From contig NZ_VUYQ01000005.1 of the NCBI RefSeq assembly GCF_008711155.1, forward strand, positions 62,001 to 126,000: a stretch of DNA of 64,000 nucleotides, in the 5' to 3' direction. The notes below the pieces were generated by a model. The model saw nothing but the letters and a program-made list of their open reading frames with translations. It searched no databases and was not told where the DNA came from. Source of the stretch: Dechloromonas sp. CZR5. Lineage in GTDB: Bacteria > Pseudomonadota > Gammaproteobacteria > Burkholderiales > Rhodocyclaceae. Shown here piece by piece: positions 25,696 to 43,551 of the stretch; the stretch's first letter is position 1, and each line of letters begins with the position of its first letter. The position numbers were made by a program, and so were the translations under genes.

Positions 25696-27552
25696 ATGCC
25701 GCAATATCGTTCCCATACCTCCACCCACGGCCGCAACATGGCGGGTGCCCGCTCCTTGTGGCGCGCCACCGGCATGAAGGATGGCGACTTCGGCAAGCCG
25801 ATCATTGCCGTGGTCAATAGCTTTACGCAATTCGTGCCCGGCCACGTCCACCTCAAGGATCTGGGGCAGATGGTGGCGCGCGAGATCGAAGCGGCAGGCG
25901 GCGTCGCCAAGGAGTTCAATACCATTGCCATCGACGACGGCATCGCCATGGGCCACAGCGGCATGCTCTATTCGCTGCCCAGCCGCGACCTGATCGCCGA
26001 CTCGGTTGAATACATGGTTAACGCCCACTGCGCCGACGCCATGGTCTGTATCTCCAACTGCGACAAGATCACCCCGGGCATGCTGATGGCCGCCATGCGC
26101 CTCAATATTCCGGTTGTCTTTGTCTCCGGCGGGCCGATGGAAGCCGGCAAGGTCAAGTTGCAGGACAAGGTCGTACACCTTGATCTGGTCGATGCCATGG
26201 TCAAGGCGGCCGATGCATCCGTGTCGCAGGCAGATCTCGACGAAATCGAACGCTCCGCCTGTCCGACCTGCGGTTCGTGCTCCGGCATGTTCACCGCCAA
26301 CTCGATGAACTGCCTGACCGAGGCACTCGGCCTGTCGCTGCCCGGCAACGGCACTGTCGTGGCCACACACGCCGACCGCCAGCAACTGTTCCTGCGCGCC
26401 GGTCGCCTCGCCGTCGAGCTGTGCAAGCGCTACTACGAACAGGACGATGCCTCGGTGTTGCCGCGCTCGATCGCCACCCGTGGTGCCTTCGAAAATGCCA
26501 TGACTCTGGATGTGGCGATGGGCGGTTCGACCAATACCGTGCTGCACATCCTGGCTGCAGCGCAGGAAGCCGGTGTCGATTTCACCATGGCCGACATCGA
26601 CCGCATTTCGCGTTCCGTGCCCTGCCTGTGCAAGGTGGCGCCGATGACCGACAAGTACCACATCGAGGACGTCCATCGTGCCGGCGGCATCATGGGTATC
26701 CTCGGTGAACTCGATCGTGCCGGCCTGCTTCATCGTGACGCGCCGACCGTCCATGCCAAGAACCTGGGCGAGGCGATCGACCGTTGGGACGTGGTGCGCG
26801 AACACGACGTCAAGGTGCATAACTTCTTCAAGGCAGCACCGGGTGGCGTGCCGACGCAAGTGGCCTTCTCGCAGGATCGCCGCTTCAACGAACTCGACCT
26901 CGATCGCACCCACGGCTGTATCCGTAACAAGGCCAACGCCTATTCCAAGGACGGTGGCCTGGCAGTGCTCTACGGCAACATCGCGCTCGATGGCTGTATC
27001 GTCAAGACGGCCGGTGTCGACGAGTCGATCTGGAAATTCACCGGCCGTGCCCGTGTCTTCGAGAGCCAGGATACGGCCGTCGAAGGCATCCTTGCCGGGC
27101 AGATTGTCGCCGGCGACGTGGTGGTCATCCGCTATGAAGGCCCGAAGGGCGGCCCGGGCATGCAGGAAATGCTCTATCCGACCTCCTACCTGAAGTCGAT
27201 GGGTCTGGGCAAGGAGTGTGCCCTGCTCACCGATGGCCGCTTCTCCGGCGGCACCTCCGGTCTCTCCATTGGCCACGCCTCGCCGGAAGCGGCCGACGGC
27301 GGCGCTATCGGCCTGGTGGAAGAGGGTGACACCATCGAGATCGATATCCCGAATCGCCGCATCCATCTGGCCGTTTCCGACGACACGCTGGCCCAGCGGC
27401 GCGCTGCCATGGATGCCAAGGGAGATGCCGCCTGGCAGCCGATCAGCCGTGAGCGCACGGTTTCCGCTGCCCTGCAGGCCTATGCCCTGATGGCCACTTC
27501 GGCCGACAAGGGCGCGGTGCGCGACGTCACGCAAATCCAGCGCCGCAAATGA
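25696..27552 (+). CDS. ilvD: Dihydroxy-acid dehydratase
   Basis: IlvD dehydrates 2,3-dihydroxy-isovalerate and 2,3-dihydroxy-3-methylvalerate to the 2-oxoacid precursors of valine, leucine and isoleucine. The 618-residue protein has normal length and the iron-sulphur cysteines in [10 protein letters not shown] and [18 protein letters not shown], plus the C-terminal [11 protein letters not shown] motif. The ATG at 25696 has a strong GGAGAGAGA ribosome site; an upstream GTG at 25654 would add 14 residues and is rejected. A LysE-type exporter overlaps its 3' end by four bases. Confidence 0.97.
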   Translation: MPQYRSHTSTHGRNMAGARSLWRATGMKDGDFGKPIIAVVNSFTQFVPGHVHLKDLGQMVAREIEAAGGVAKEFNTIAIDDGIAMGHSGMLYSLPSRDLIADSVEYMVNAHCADAMVCISNCDKITPGMLMAAMRLNIPVVFVSGGPMEAGKVKLQDKVVHLDLVDAMVKAADASVSQADLDEIERSACPTCGSCSGMFTANSMNCLTEALGLSLPGNGTVVATHADRQQLFLRAGRLAVELCKRYYEQDDASVLPRSIATRGAFENAMTLDVAMGGSTNTVLHILAAAQEAGVDFTMADIDRISRSVPCLCKVAPMTDKYHIEDVHRAGGIMGILGELDRAGLLHRDAPTVHAKNLGEAIDRWDVVREHDVKVHNFFKAAPGGVPTQVAFSQDRRFNELDLDRTHGCIRNKANAYSKDGGLAVLYGNIALDGCIVKTAGVDESIWKFTGRARVFESQDTAVEGILAGQIVAGDVVVIRYEGPKGGPGMQEMLYPTSYLKSMGLGKECALLTDGRFSGGTSGLSIGHASPEAADGGAIGLVEEGDTIEIDIPNRRIHLAVSDDTLAQRRAAMDAKGDAAWQPISRERTVSAALQAYALMATSADKGAVRDVTQIQRRK

Positions 27553-28169
27553 CGCTCCCCGTCTGGCTCGGGTTTTTGCTGGCGGCGATTGTGATCGCCG
27601 TCACGCCCGGGCCGGGCGCCGTGATCAGCATGAGCACCGGCATCCGCCACGGCTATTGGGCGGCCTTAACCGCCATTCTGGGGCTGCAGGCGGCGCTGCT
27701 CATCCAGCTCTTCGGTGTGGCACTCGGCCTCGGGGCCGTGTTGGCGGCATCCGAAGCGGCGTTCTCGGTAATCAAATTTCTGGGGGCGGGCTACCTGCTC
27801 TGGCTGGGTATTCGGAAGTGGTTTTCACCCGTCGTTCCGGTGGATGCTGATGCGCCGCCGATGTATCGAAAGGGGCTCTTTCTGCAGGGTCTGCTGGTCA
27901 ACCTGACGAACCCCAAGGCCGTCATTTTTATCGGCGCCTTGGTGCCCCAGTTTGTCGATCCATTGCAGCCTCAGGTGCCTCAATATGCCGTCATTTCCGC
28001 GACCTTGTGCGTGATCGACACGCTGGTGATGTCCGGCTATGCATTGATGGCTGCGCGCTTGGGCCGTTGGATGCACGATCCGCGCAGCATACGGTTGCAG
28101 AACAGGTTGTTCGGCGGGCTGTTCGTTTCGGCTGGGGCCTTGTTGGCCATTTCCGGTCGTCCTTCCTGA
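27549..28169 (+). CDS. LysE/RhtB-family amino-acid exporter
   Basis: The 206-residue inner-membrane protein has five or six hydrophobic helices and the LysE-family features AVTPGPGAV in the first helix and [21 protein letters not shown] in the centre. Such carriers export amino acids or analogues. The four-base ATGA overlap with ilvD suggests co-expression, so a branched-chain amino acid or homoserine/threonine-type substrate is a reasonable guess, but the sequence does not decide it. Confidence 0.85.
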   Translation: MTLPVWLGFLLAAIVIAVTPGPGAVISMSTGIRHGYWAALTAILGLQAALLIQLFGVALGLGAVLAASEAAFSVIKFLGAGYLLWLGIRKWFSPVVPVDADAPPMYRKGLFLQGLLVNLTNPKAVIFIGALVPQFVDPLQPQVPQYAVISATLCVIDTLVMSGYALMAARLGRWMHDPRSIRLQNRLFGGLFVSAGALLAISGRPS

Positions 28170-28244
28170 GACGGCAGGTCAACCCTGGAGGGCTCCGGGG
28201 CGTTATATGCCTGCGGATGCCAGGAAGCCAGGGCGCCCTCCTGT

Positions 28245-28273
28245 TTGCCAGGGGCCGAAAAGGGTTTTATCAT
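28245..28273 (+). promoter_or_regulatory. Candidate sigma-70 promoter of the cytochrome c gene
   Basis: TTGCCA (28245-28250) and TATCAT (28268-28273) are separated by exactly 17 bases, with transcription expected near 28280, about 40 bases before the cytochrome ATG. The rest of the gap after the exporter gene (28170-28244) holds a GC-rich inverted repeat (28187-28193 with 28235-28241) that may end the ilvD transcript. Confidence 0.6.
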
Positions 28274-28318
28274 CCGATTCTGTTGTTTCCACCAACCCGA
28301 TGAACGGAGCGAGAGAGA

Positions 28319-28627
28319 ATGAAAGCTGTTTACATTGCCATGATGGCTGCGGCAGGTATCGTGATGGCCGGTCAGGCGAACGCCGACGAAGCACTGGCCA
28401 AGGCCAAGAACTGCATGTCCTGCCATGCCATCGACAAGAAGCTGGTTGGCCCGGCCTATAAGGATGTTGCGGCCAAGTACAAGGGTGATGCCAAGGCTCC
28501 GGCTGCTCTGGCTGCCAAGATCAAGGCGGGTGGCAAGGGTGCCTGGGGCGAAATCCCGATGCCGCCAAACAACGTTACCGAAGACGAAGCCAAGAAGCTG
28601 GCTGCCTGGGTTCTGTCTCAGAAGTAA
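28319..28627 (+). CDS. Small class I cytochrome c (c-551/c8-like)
   Basis: The 102-residue precursor has a signal peptide cleaved after ANA (residue 22), giving an 80-residue periplasmic monohaem cytochrome. The haem motif is CMSCH (residues 32-36), the likely axial methionine is M81 in IPMPPNNV, and KKLVGPAYKDVA is typical of the cytochrome c-551/c8 group. These carry electrons from the bc1 complex to oxidases or nitrogen-oxide reductases. It is monocistronic, between its own promoter and a strong terminator. Confidence 0.92.
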   Translation: MKAVYIAMMAAAGIVMAGQANADEALAKAKNCMSCHAIDKKLVGPAYKDVAAKYKGDAKAPAALAAKIKAGGKGAWGEIPMPPNNVTEDEAKKLAAWVLSQK

Positions 28628-28645
28628 TTTTGCTTCAAATCCGCG

Positions 28646-28676
28646 AAAAGCCGGCTATATGCCGGCTTTTCTGTTT
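28646..28676 (+). terminator. Intrinsic terminator after the cytochrome gene
   Basis: AAAAGCCGGC (28646-28655) and GCCGGCTTTT (28661-28670) form a perfect 10-bp stem with a TATAT loop, followed by CTGTTTTT. It isolates the cytochrome gene from the tRNA-tuf unit. Confidence 0.92.
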
Positions 28677-28683
28677 TTGGGTG

Positions 28684-28712
28684 TTGACAGGGTGTGAAGT
28701 CGTCTGGATAAT
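28684..28712 (+). promoter_or_regulatory. Strong sigma-70 promoter of the tRNA-tuf-secE-nusG unit
   Basis: A consensus TTGACA (28684-28689) is followed after exactly 17 bases by GATAAT (28707-28712) and a GC-rich discriminator (CTCGGG). This layout is typical of strong, stringently controlled stable-RNA promoters. The tRNA-Tyr gene begins 14 bases downstream of the -10 box, close to the expected start site. Confidence 0.85.
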
Positions 28713-28725
28713 CTCGGGTTCTTCC

Positions 28726-28810
28726 GGAGGGATACCCAAGCGGTCAACGGGAACAGACTGTAAATCTGTCGGCTCAGCCTTCGAAGGTTCGAATCCTTCT
28801 CCCTCCACCA
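28726..28810 (+). tRNA. tRNA-Tyr (anticodon GTA)
   Basis: This 85-base class II tRNA has a long variable arm, the acceptor stem GGAGGGA paired with TCCCTCC, anticodon loop CTGTAAA with GTA, a GGTTCGAATCC T-arm and an encoded CCA end. It is the first of three tRNA genes leading into tuf. Confidence 0.96.
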
Positions 28811-28852
28811 GATTGAATGCTGTAGCGGCCTGTGCTGCGGGCGTAGGGTTTT

Positions 28853-28926
28853 GCGGGTGTAGCTCAATGGTAGAGCTGAAGCCTTCCAAGCTTAAGACGA
28901 GGGTTCGATTCCCTTCACCCGCTCCA
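28853..28926 (+). tRNA. tRNA-Gly (anticodon TCC)
   Basis: The 74-base gene has acceptor GCGGGTG paired with CACCCGC, anticodon loop CTTCCAA giving TCC, the GGGTTCGATTCCC T-arm and an encoded CCA. It lies 42 bases after tRNA-Tyr and reads GGA/GGG codons. Confidence 0.96.
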
Positions 28927-28956
28927 CGACACGGTACGGCTGGAGTTTTAAGGTAG

Positions 28957-29031
<75 letters not shown>

Positions 29032-29083
29032 CCGATTAGCTTGGATTCTGGATTTTTATTTATCTGATTATTGAGGAACTGGA

Positions 29084-30274
<1,191 letters not shown>

Positions 30275-30295
30275 TCGATCGTAGTAAAAGTTGCA

Positions 30296-30323
30296 AAAGC
30301 GCTCCGGGTGACCGGGGCGCTTT
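30296..30323 (+). terminator. Stem-loop between tuf and tRNA-Trp (attenuator or processing site)
   Basis: AAAGCGCTCCGG (30296-30307) pairs with 30312-30323 around a GTGA loop: 12 pairs including one G-T. The following bases AGTGTCT are not T-rich, so this may limit read-through or guide RNA processing before tRNA-Trp and need not stop transcription. Confidence 0.5.
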
Positions 30324-30337
30324 AGTGTCTCTGCAGC

Positions 30338-30413
30338 AGGGGTGTAGCTCAATTGGTAGAGCGCCGGTTTCCAAAACCGAAGGTCGGGGGTTCGATTCCC
30401 TCCGCCCCTGCCA
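30338..30413 (+). tRNA. tRNA-Trp (anticodon CCA)
   Basis: The 76-base gene begins AGGGGTG, pairs with CGCCCCT, has anticodon loop TTCCAAA (anticodon CCA), the GGGTTCGATTCCC T-arm and an encoded CCA. The outer pair of the anticodon stem is a C-A mismatch. Position between tuf and secE is standard for proteobacteria of this group. Confidence 0.95.
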
Positions 30414-30437
30414 CTCTCTTTAAAGATCGCGAACGTC

Positions 30438-30791
30438 ATGGCTGACAAGATCAAGTTTGCGCTGGCGCTGGTTATTCTGGCTGCTGGCGTGGCTGGCTTC
30501 TACCTGCTCTCCGAGCAGGCAATGATTTTGCGCGTCCTGGCGGTCCTCGTTGGGTTGGCGCTGGCAATTGTCGTGGCTTGGAAGACCGAGCCGGGGCAAC
30601 GCTTCTTCGTTTTTGGTAACGAGGCGGTGGTCGAGGCCAAAAAGGTCGTCTGGCCGACCCGCAAGGAAACCATGCAAACCACCGGAGCGGTATTCGCTTT
30701 TGTTGTGGTCATGGCGATCTTCCTGTATCTGACTGACAAGAGCCTTGAAGTGGTCCTTTACGACTGGGTGCTGGGCTGGAAGAAATCATGA
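30438..30791 (+). CDS. secE: Preprotein translocase subunit SecE
   Basis: SecE clamps SecY in the SecYEG channel of the inner membrane. The 117-residue protein has three membrane helices (about residues 6-24, 29-47 and 82-100), as in the E. coli form, and the conserved cytoplasmic amphipathic segment [17 protein letters not shown] before the last helix. It overlaps nusG by four bases. Confidence 0.96.
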   Translation: MADKIKFALALVILAAGVAGFYLLSEQAMILRVLAVLVGLALAIVVAWKTEPGQRFFVFGNEAVVEAKKVVWPTRKETMQTTGAVFAFVVVMAIFLYLTDKSLEVVLYDWVLGWKKS

Positions 30792-31321
30792 GCAAACGCT
30801 GGTACGTCGTACACGCCTACTCCGGCTTCGAAAAGAGTGTAATGCGCGCCATTCAGGAGCGCATTACCCGTTTGGGCATGCAGGAAAAATTCGGCCGGAT
30901 TCTCGTTCCGGTTGAAGAAGTGGTTGAAATGAAGGGTGGCCAGAAGGCCATTTCGGAGCGCAAGTTCTTTCCGGGCTATGTGCTGTGCGAAATGGAAATG
31001 GATGACGATTCCTGGCATCTGGTGAAGAACACTCCGAAGGTTACGGGCTTCGTTGGCGGTACCGCCACCAAGCCAACCCCGATTTCCCAGAAGGAAGTCG
31101 ACAAGATCATGCAGCAGATGCAGGAAGGGGTCGAAAAGCCCCGGCCCAAGGTGCTGTTCGAAGTGGGCGAAGTCGTTCGCGTCAAGGAAGGTCCGTTCAC
31201 CGACTTCCATGGCTCGGTCGAGGACGTCAACTACGAAAAGAATCGCCTGCGTGTGTCGGTGACCATTTTCGGTCGCGCCACGCCGGTCGAACTGGAATTC
31301 GGTCAGGTCGAAAAAGCCTGA
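30788..31321 (+). CDS. nusG: Transcription termination/antitermination factor NusG
   Basis: NusG binds RNA polymerase through its N-terminal domain and Rho or ribosomal protein S10 through its C-terminal KOW domain. The 177-residue protein starts [19 protein letters not shown] and has the KOW segment [17 protein letters not shown] at about residue 125. It overlaps secE by four bases and is followed by the rplK leader, so one unit runs from the tRNAs to here. Confidence 0.97.
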   Translation: MSKRWYVVHAYSGFEKSVMRAIQERITRLGMQEKFGRILVPVEEVVEMKGGQKAISERKFFPGYVLCEMEMDDDSWHLVKNTPKVTGFVGGTATKPTPISQKEVDKIMQQMQEGVEKPRPKVLFEVGEVVRVKEGPFTDFHGSVEDVNYEKNRLRVSVTIFGRATPVELEFGQVEKA

Positions 31322-31338
31322 TTTTGGTTTTAGGGTCT

Positions 31339-31359
31339 GCCGGAAGCCCCAATTCCGGC
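31339..31359 (+). promoter_or_regulatory. Hairpin in the rplK leader, candidate L1 autoregulatory site
   Basis: GCCGGAA (31339-31345) pairs with TTCCGGC (31353-31359) around a GCCCCAA loop, in the 106-base gap between nusG and rplK. In E. coli, L1 represses the rplK-rplA mRNA at a leader structure. Whether this hairpin is that site is inference from position. Confidence 0.4.
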
Positions 31360-31427
31360 AAGAGGAGCGTCAGTAGTCGGCAGTTCTGCGATCAAAGCGC
31401 GCTACCACTCATAACTTAGGAGCAATC

Positions 31428-31859
31428 ATGGCCAAGAAAATTGTAGGCTATATCAAGCTGCAAGTGCCGGCCGGCAAGGCGAATCCGTCGCCCCCGATCG
31501 GTCCCGCGCTGGGTCAGCGCGGTCTGAACATCATGGAATTCTGCAAGGCGTTCAACGCCCAGACCCAAGGCGTCGAGCCGGGCCTGCCGATTCCGGTTGT
31601 CATTACCGCCTACGCGGACAAGTCTTTCACCTTCGTGATGAAGACCCCGCCGGCAACCATCCTGATCAAGAAGGCTGCTGGTATCAAGTCCGGTTCGGCC
31701 AAGCCGCATACCGATAAGGTTGGCAAGATCACCCGCGCCCAGTGCGAAGAGATCGCCAAGACCAAGATGCCTGACCTGACCGCTGCCGATATGGAGGCAG
31801 CTATTCGCACCATCGCCGGCTCCGCCCGCTCGATGGGTATCACGGTGGAGGGTCTGTAA
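31428..31859 (+). CDS. rplK: 50S ribosomal protein L11
   Basis: L11 forms the stalk-base of the GTPase centre with 23S rRNA and is needed for RelA activation. The 143-residue protein begins [20 protein letters not shown], with the proline-rich [11 protein letters not shown] segment of the thiostrepton-binding N-terminal domain and an RNA-binding C-terminal domain. It has AGGAG before the ATG and a two-base gap to rplA. Confidence 0.98.
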   Translation: MAKKIVGYIKLQVPAGKANPSPPIGPALGQRGLNIMEFCKAFNAQTQGVEPGLPIPVVITAYADKSFTFVMKTPPATILIKKAAGIKSGSAKPHTDKVGKITRAQCEEIAKTKMPDLTAADMEAAIRTIAGSARSMGITVEGL

Positions 31860-31861
31860 TC

Positions 31862-32557
31862 ATGGCCAAGCTCACGAAGAAACAAAAGGCTCTGGCCGAG
31901 AAGGTTGTCGCCCAGAAGCTGTACCCGCTGCAGGAAGCCCTGACCCTGGCCAAGGAAACCGCCACCGCCAAGTTTGACGAGTCGATCGACGTCGCCGTCA
32001 ACCTCGGTGTTGATGCACGTAAATCCGACCAGGTCGTTCGCGGCTCCGTCGTTCTGCCGGCTGGTACCGGCAAATCCGTTCGCGTTGCCGTGTTCGCCCA
32101 GGGCGACAAGGCTGAAGCCGCCAAGGCCGCAGGCGCCGAAGTCGTCGGTTTTGACGACCTGGCTGCTGAAGTCAAGGCCGGCAACCTGAACTTTGACGTC
32201 GTCATCGCGACGCCGGACGCTATGAAGGTCGTTGGCCAGCTGGGCCAGATCCTCGGTCCGCGCGGCCTGATGCCGAACCCGAAGGTTGGTACCGTGACCA
32301 TGGATGTCGCTACCGCCGTCAAGAACGCCAAGGCCGGTCAGGTTCAGTACCGTACCGACAAGGCCGGCATCGTTCACGCCACCATCGGCCGCGCTTCCTT
32401 CTCTGTCGAGAATCTGGAGACCAACCTGAAGGCGTTGATCGAAGCATTGCAAAAGGCCAAGCCGGCTTCTTCCAAGGGTCAGTACCTGAAGAAGATCGCC
32501 GTCTCCGCCACGATGGGCCCCGGCGTTCGCGTCGATCAGGCTTCGCTGGCTGGCTAA
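31862..32557 (+). CDS. rplA: 50S ribosomal protein L1
   Basis: L1 forms the mobile L1 stalk that helps release E-site tRNA, and in many bacteria represses its own operon. The 231-residue protein has [32 protein letters not shown] and the C-terminal TMGPGVRVD motif. A 222-base leader for rplJ follows. Confidence 0.98.
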   Translation: MAKLTKKQKALAEKVVAQKLYPLQEALTLAKETATAKFDESIDVAVNLGVDARKSDQVVRGSVVLPAGTGKSVRVAVFAQGDKAEAAKAAGAEVVGFDDLAAEVKAGNLNFDVVIATPDAMKVVGQLGQILGPRGLMPNPKVGTVTMDVATAVKNAKAGQVQYRTDKAGIVHATIGRASFSVENLETNLKALIEALQKAKPASSKGQYLKKIAVSATMGPGVRVDQASLAG

Positions 32558-32779
32558 AAGTACTTTGGGTCATGGCGGATACTCCAGTGTTCGCCATGGA
32601 TCGTCAAAGACCGCAGGCGCCTCGGTAACGGGGCTTAATCGCGAAAGCACCCTGCGCAGACGGTGTCCCCGAACAAGATTTTCTGCTGACCGGCAACGGG
32701 CAGCATAGCTTCTGGTTCAGGTCGCCGTAAGGGCGATGGAATTTTCCATCGTGTTATGACTTGAAAGGAGGAAAGACCT
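32558..32779 (+). promoter_or_regulatory. rplJ (L10) leader RNA
   Basis: The 222-base gap between rplA and rplJ matches the L10-leader position, where the L10-L7/L12 complex represses translation of its own mRNA. The middle (about 32610-32695) has the conserved feel of such leaders (GTAACGGGGC, TTAATCGCGAAAGCACC, GCGCAGACGGTG). Flanking hairpins are visible: CATGGCG/CGCCATG at 32571-32598, and CGATGGA/TCCATCG at 32734-32751 just before the AAAGGAGGAAAG ribosome site. Confidence 0.75.
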
Positions 32780-33277
32780 GTGGGTCTCAATCTGAACGAC
32801 AAAAAAGCGGTTGTAGCTGAGGTGTCGGCACAAGTGGCCAACGCTCAGACCATCGTGGTCGCCGAATATCGTGGCATCGAGGTTACCGACCTCACCGTGC
32901 TGCGCAAGAAGGCCCGCGAGTCTGGCGTTTACCTGCGTGTGTTGAAGAACACCCTGGTGCGTCGCGCGGTCGCGGGCACCGAGTTCGCCGGCCTGGCTGA
33001 CCAAATGGTCGGACCGCTGATTTACAGCGTTTCCGCCGACCCGGTGGCCGCTGCGAAGGTCCTCGCTGATTTCGCAAAAACCAACGACAAGCTCGTCCTG
33101 AAGGCCGGTTCCTACGCCGGCAAGGTGCTCGACAAGGCTGGCGTGCAAGCGCTCGCTTCCGTCCCGAGCCGCGAAGAGCTGCTCTCCAAGCTGCTGTACG
33201 TCATGCAGGCTCCGGTTGCCGGCTTCGTCCGCGGCCTGGCTGCACTGGCTACCCAGCGCGAAGAAGCTGCCGCTTAA
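32780..33277 (+). CDS. rplJ: 50S ribosomal protein L10
   Basis: L10 anchors L7/L12 dimers to the ribosomal stalk. The 165-residue protein starts with GTG (valine codon) after a very strong AAAGGAGGAAAG site; [15 protein letters not shown] and [20 protein letters not shown] are family segments, and the C-terminal helix binds L7/L12. It is under the leader described at 32558-32779 and is followed by rplL after 37 bases. Confidence 0.98.
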   Translation: MGLNLNDKKAVVAEVSAQVANAQTIVVAEYRGIEVTDLTVLRKKARESGVYLRVLKNTLVRRAVAGTEFAGLADQMVGPLIYSVSADPVAAAKVLADFAKTNDKLVLKAGSYAGKVLDKAGVQALASVPSREELLSKLLYVMQAPVAGFVRGLAALATQREEAAA

Positions 33278-33314
33278 CCGTACCGCTTACGAACTGATTT
33301 AGGAGTTATTTGAA

Positions 33315-33689
33315 ATGGCAATTAGCAAAGAAGACATCCTGGAAGCCGTTGGCTCCCTGACCGTTATGGAACTGAATGACCTGGTCAAGGCATTCGAAGA
33401 GAAGTTCGGCGTTTCCGCCGCTGCCGTCGCCGTTGCCGGCCCGGCTGGTGGTGGCGCTGCCGCTGCTGCTGAAGAGCAGACCGAATTCACCGTCGTCCTG
33501 ACTGGTGCCGGTGACAAGAAGGTTGAAGTCATCAAGGTCGTCCGTGCCGCTACCGGCCTGGGTCTGAAGGAAGCCAAGGATCTGGTCGACGGTGCTCCGA
33601 AGCCGGTCAAGGAAGGCATTGCCAAGGCTGACGCCGAAGCTCTCAAGAAGCAACTGGAAGACGCTGGCGCCAAGGTCGAAATCAAGTAA
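33315..33689 (+). CDS. rplL: 50S ribosomal protein L7/L12
   Basis: L7/L12 forms the flexible stalk that recruits translation GTPases. The 124-residue acidic protein has an N-terminal dimerisation helix ([20 protein letters not shown]), an alanine/glycine hinge at about residues 38-52, and the C-terminal domain with [20 protein letters not shown]. It has its own AGGAG site, consistent with the several copies needed per ribosome. Confidence 0.98.
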   Translation: MAISKEDILEAVGSLTVMELNDLVKAFEEKFGVSAAAVAVAGPAGGGAAAAAEEQTEFTVVLTGAGDKKVEVIKVVRAATGLGLKEAKDLVDGAPKPVKEGIAKADAEALKKQLEDAGAKVEIK

Positions 33690-33705
33690 TCGACTTTTGC
33701 CCTGT

Positions 33706-33736
33706 GGGCTGGCGGTTTTTGCCGCCAGCCCTTTTG
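33706..33736 (+). terminator. Partial terminator/attenuator after rplL
   Basis: GGGCTGGCGG (33706-33715) pairs with CCGCCAGCCC (33722-33731) in a perfect 10-bp stem, followed by TTTTGTGTTTTG. In E. coli most transcripts stop at an attenuator here, reducing rpoBC relative to the ribosomal proteins; this hairpin fits that role. Confidence 0.75.
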
Positions 33737-33793
33737 TGTTTTGTAAAACAGCTTAGACCGACCTACTGAAAATAAGCTTGAGTACCGCCAGCC

Positions 33794-33854
33794 GGCAAAC
33801 GCAAACCGAACTTTTCTCTTTCTGTGAAGAGAGAGGAGTCCGTTTGCGTTTGCC
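33794..33854 (+). promoter_or_regulatory. Long stem-loop before rpoB, RNase III-type processing site
   Basis: GGCAAACGCAAAC (33794-33806) pairs perfectly with 33842-33854 (13 bp). Inside, 33811-33820 pairs with 33827-33836 (ten pairs, two G-T), with a small internal loop between. The overall helix is over two turns of duplex RNA, the kind cut by RNase III; E. coli has such a site in the same rplL-rpoB gap. Confidence 0.65.
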
Positions 33855-33899
33855 TGTTTCCACAGGTTTCATGTTTGATTTCATCCTCACGGAGTTACC

Positions 33900-38183
<4,284 letters not shown>

Positions 38184-38205
38184 TTCAGGGCTTAGGAGTT
38201 AAACG

Positions 38206-42417
<4,212 letters not shown>

Positions 42418-42426
42418 ATCGTTGGG

Positions 42427-42457
42427 CAACCCCCGGGTCACGTTGACACGGGGGTTG
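42427..42457 (+). terminator. Hairpin after rpoC
   Basis: Bases 42427-42438 pair with 42446-42457 (12 positions, one mismatch) around a seven-base loop, ten bases after the rpoC stop. There is no T-run after it. Its loop and right arm contain the -35 box of the next promoter. Confidence 0.55.
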
Positions 42458-42471
42458 ATCGGCCATAAAAT
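42443..42471 (+). promoter_or_regulatory. Strong sigma-70 promoter of the str operon
   Basis: TTGACA (42443-42448), a 17-base spacer and TAAAAT (42466-42471) form a near-consensus promoter, with start expected near 42478 and rpsL at 42575. The -10 box is inside a perfect 7-1-7 palindrome, CCATAAA-A-TTTATGG (42463-42477), which may bind a regulator or aid melting. Confidence 0.8.
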
Positions 42472-42574
42472 TTATGGTCTTTGTCGGCGGAGGCTAATCA
42501 TTGTCTCCGCTTTGGATAACAAAATTGCCGTCGTGCACCCCGTTTCGGTGCCCGGCCGTTGAAGGAAGTTTGAT

Positions 42575-42952
42575 ATGCCGACCATCAACCAGCTCGTGCG
42601 CAAGCCGCGCGTCGCGGAAAAGGCCAAGAGCAAGGTTCCTGCTCTGGAAAAGTGCCCGCAGAAGCGTGGCGTTTGCACCCGCGTTTACACCACTACCCCG
42701 AAAAAGCCGAACTCCGCTCTCCGTAAGGTTTGCAAGGTTCGTCTGACGAATGGCTTCGAAGTCATTTCGTACATCGGCGGTGAGGGCCACAACCTGCAGG
42801 AACACTCCGTGGTTCTGATCCGCGGTGGTCGTGTCAAGGACTTGCCGGGTGTGCGTTACCACACCGTGCGTGGTTCCCTGGATACGCAAGGCGTCAAAGA
42901 TCGTAAGCAGTCCCGTTCCAAGTACGGGGCCAAGCGTCCGAAGGCTGCTTGA
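42575..42952 (+). CDS. rpsL: 30S ribosomal protein S12
   Basis: S12 sits at the decoding centre and controls accuracy. The 125-residue protein begins [20 protein letters not shown] and has [13 protein letters not shown] and [14 protein letters not shown] with the wild-type lysines linked to streptomycin sensitivity (equivalents of K43 and K88). It is the first gene of the str operon, with AAGGAAG before the ATG and a 110-base gap to rpsG that contains a hairpin. Confidence 0.99.
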   Translation: MPTINQLVRKPRVAEKAKSKVPALEKCPQKRGVCTRVYTTTPKKPNSALRKVCKVRLTNGFEVISYIGGEGHNLQEHSVVLIRGGRVKDLPGVRYHTVRGSLDTQGVKDRKQSRSKYGAKRPKAA

Positions 42953-43000
42953 TTCATTAAGTGGCTTGAGTAAGTGGTCGTTCTTTTGGGCGGCCGAGAG

Positions 43001-43030
43001 AGCCGGGTGGGTGAAAACCCCTTCCCGGCT
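43001..43030 (+). promoter_or_regulatory. Hairpin with GAAA tetraloop between rpsL and rpsG
   Basis: AGCCGGG (43001-43007) pairs with CCCGGCT (43024-43030); inside it GGGT (43009-43012) and ACCC (43017-43020) close a GAAA tetraloop. It lies 33 bases before rpsG. E. coli S7 represses from the rpsL-rpsG spacer, so an S7-binding or attenuator role is plausible; a TTT follows the stem. Confidence 0.5.
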
Positions 43031-43062
43031 TTTCAACTGAATCGTGTTTATCAGAGGTTAAT

Positions 43063-43533
43063 ATGCCCCGTCGTCGCGAAGTACCCAAGCGTGACATTCT
43101 GCCGGATCCGAAGTTCGGCAATGTCGAAGTCTCCAAGTTCATCAACGCCATCATGCAAAGCGGCAAGAAGTCCGTCGCCGAGCGCATCGTTTATGGCGCC
43201 TTTGACATCATCTCCACCAAGTCCGGCAAGGATCCGCTCGAAGTCTTCGGTTCTGCCATGGGCAACGTCAAGCCGATGGTCGAAGTGAAGTCCCGTCGCG
43301 TCGGCGGTGCCAACTACCAGGTGCCGGTTGAAGTGCGTCCGGCTCGTCGCGCCGCGCTGGCCATGCGCTGGCTGCGTGAGTCCGCCCGCAAGCGTTCGGA
43401 AAAGTCCATGGGTCAGCGTCTGGCTGCCGAAATGCTGGAAGCCTCCGAGAATCGCGGTGGTGCCGTCAAGAAGCGTGACGAAGTTCATCGCATGGCCGAA
43501 GCCAACAAGGCCTTCGCTCACTTCCGCTTCTAA
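43063..43533 (+). CDS. rpsG: 30S ribosomal protein S7
   Basis: S7 nucleates assembly of the 30S head and contacts E-site tRNA. The 156-residue protein begins [19 protein letters not shown] and has the [12 protein letters not shown] beta-ribbon and C-terminal [19 protein letters not shown]. In E. coli it is also the repressor of the str operon. fusA follows after 18 bases. Confidence 0.98.
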   Translation: MPRRREVPKRDILPDPKFGNVEVSKFINAIMQSGKKSVAERIVYGAFDIISTKSGKDPLEVFGSAMGNVKPMVEVKSRRVGGANYQVPVEVRPARRAALAMRWLRESARKRSEKSMGQRLAAEMLEASENRGGAVKKRDEVHRMAEANKAFAHFRF

Positions 43534-43551
43534 TTCGAAAAGGGCTTTAAC

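Noticed and set aside
25678-27534. 618-codon minus-strand frame over ilvD
   Set aside because: Antisense shadow of ilvD, which has clear catalytic cysteine motifs and a ribosome site.
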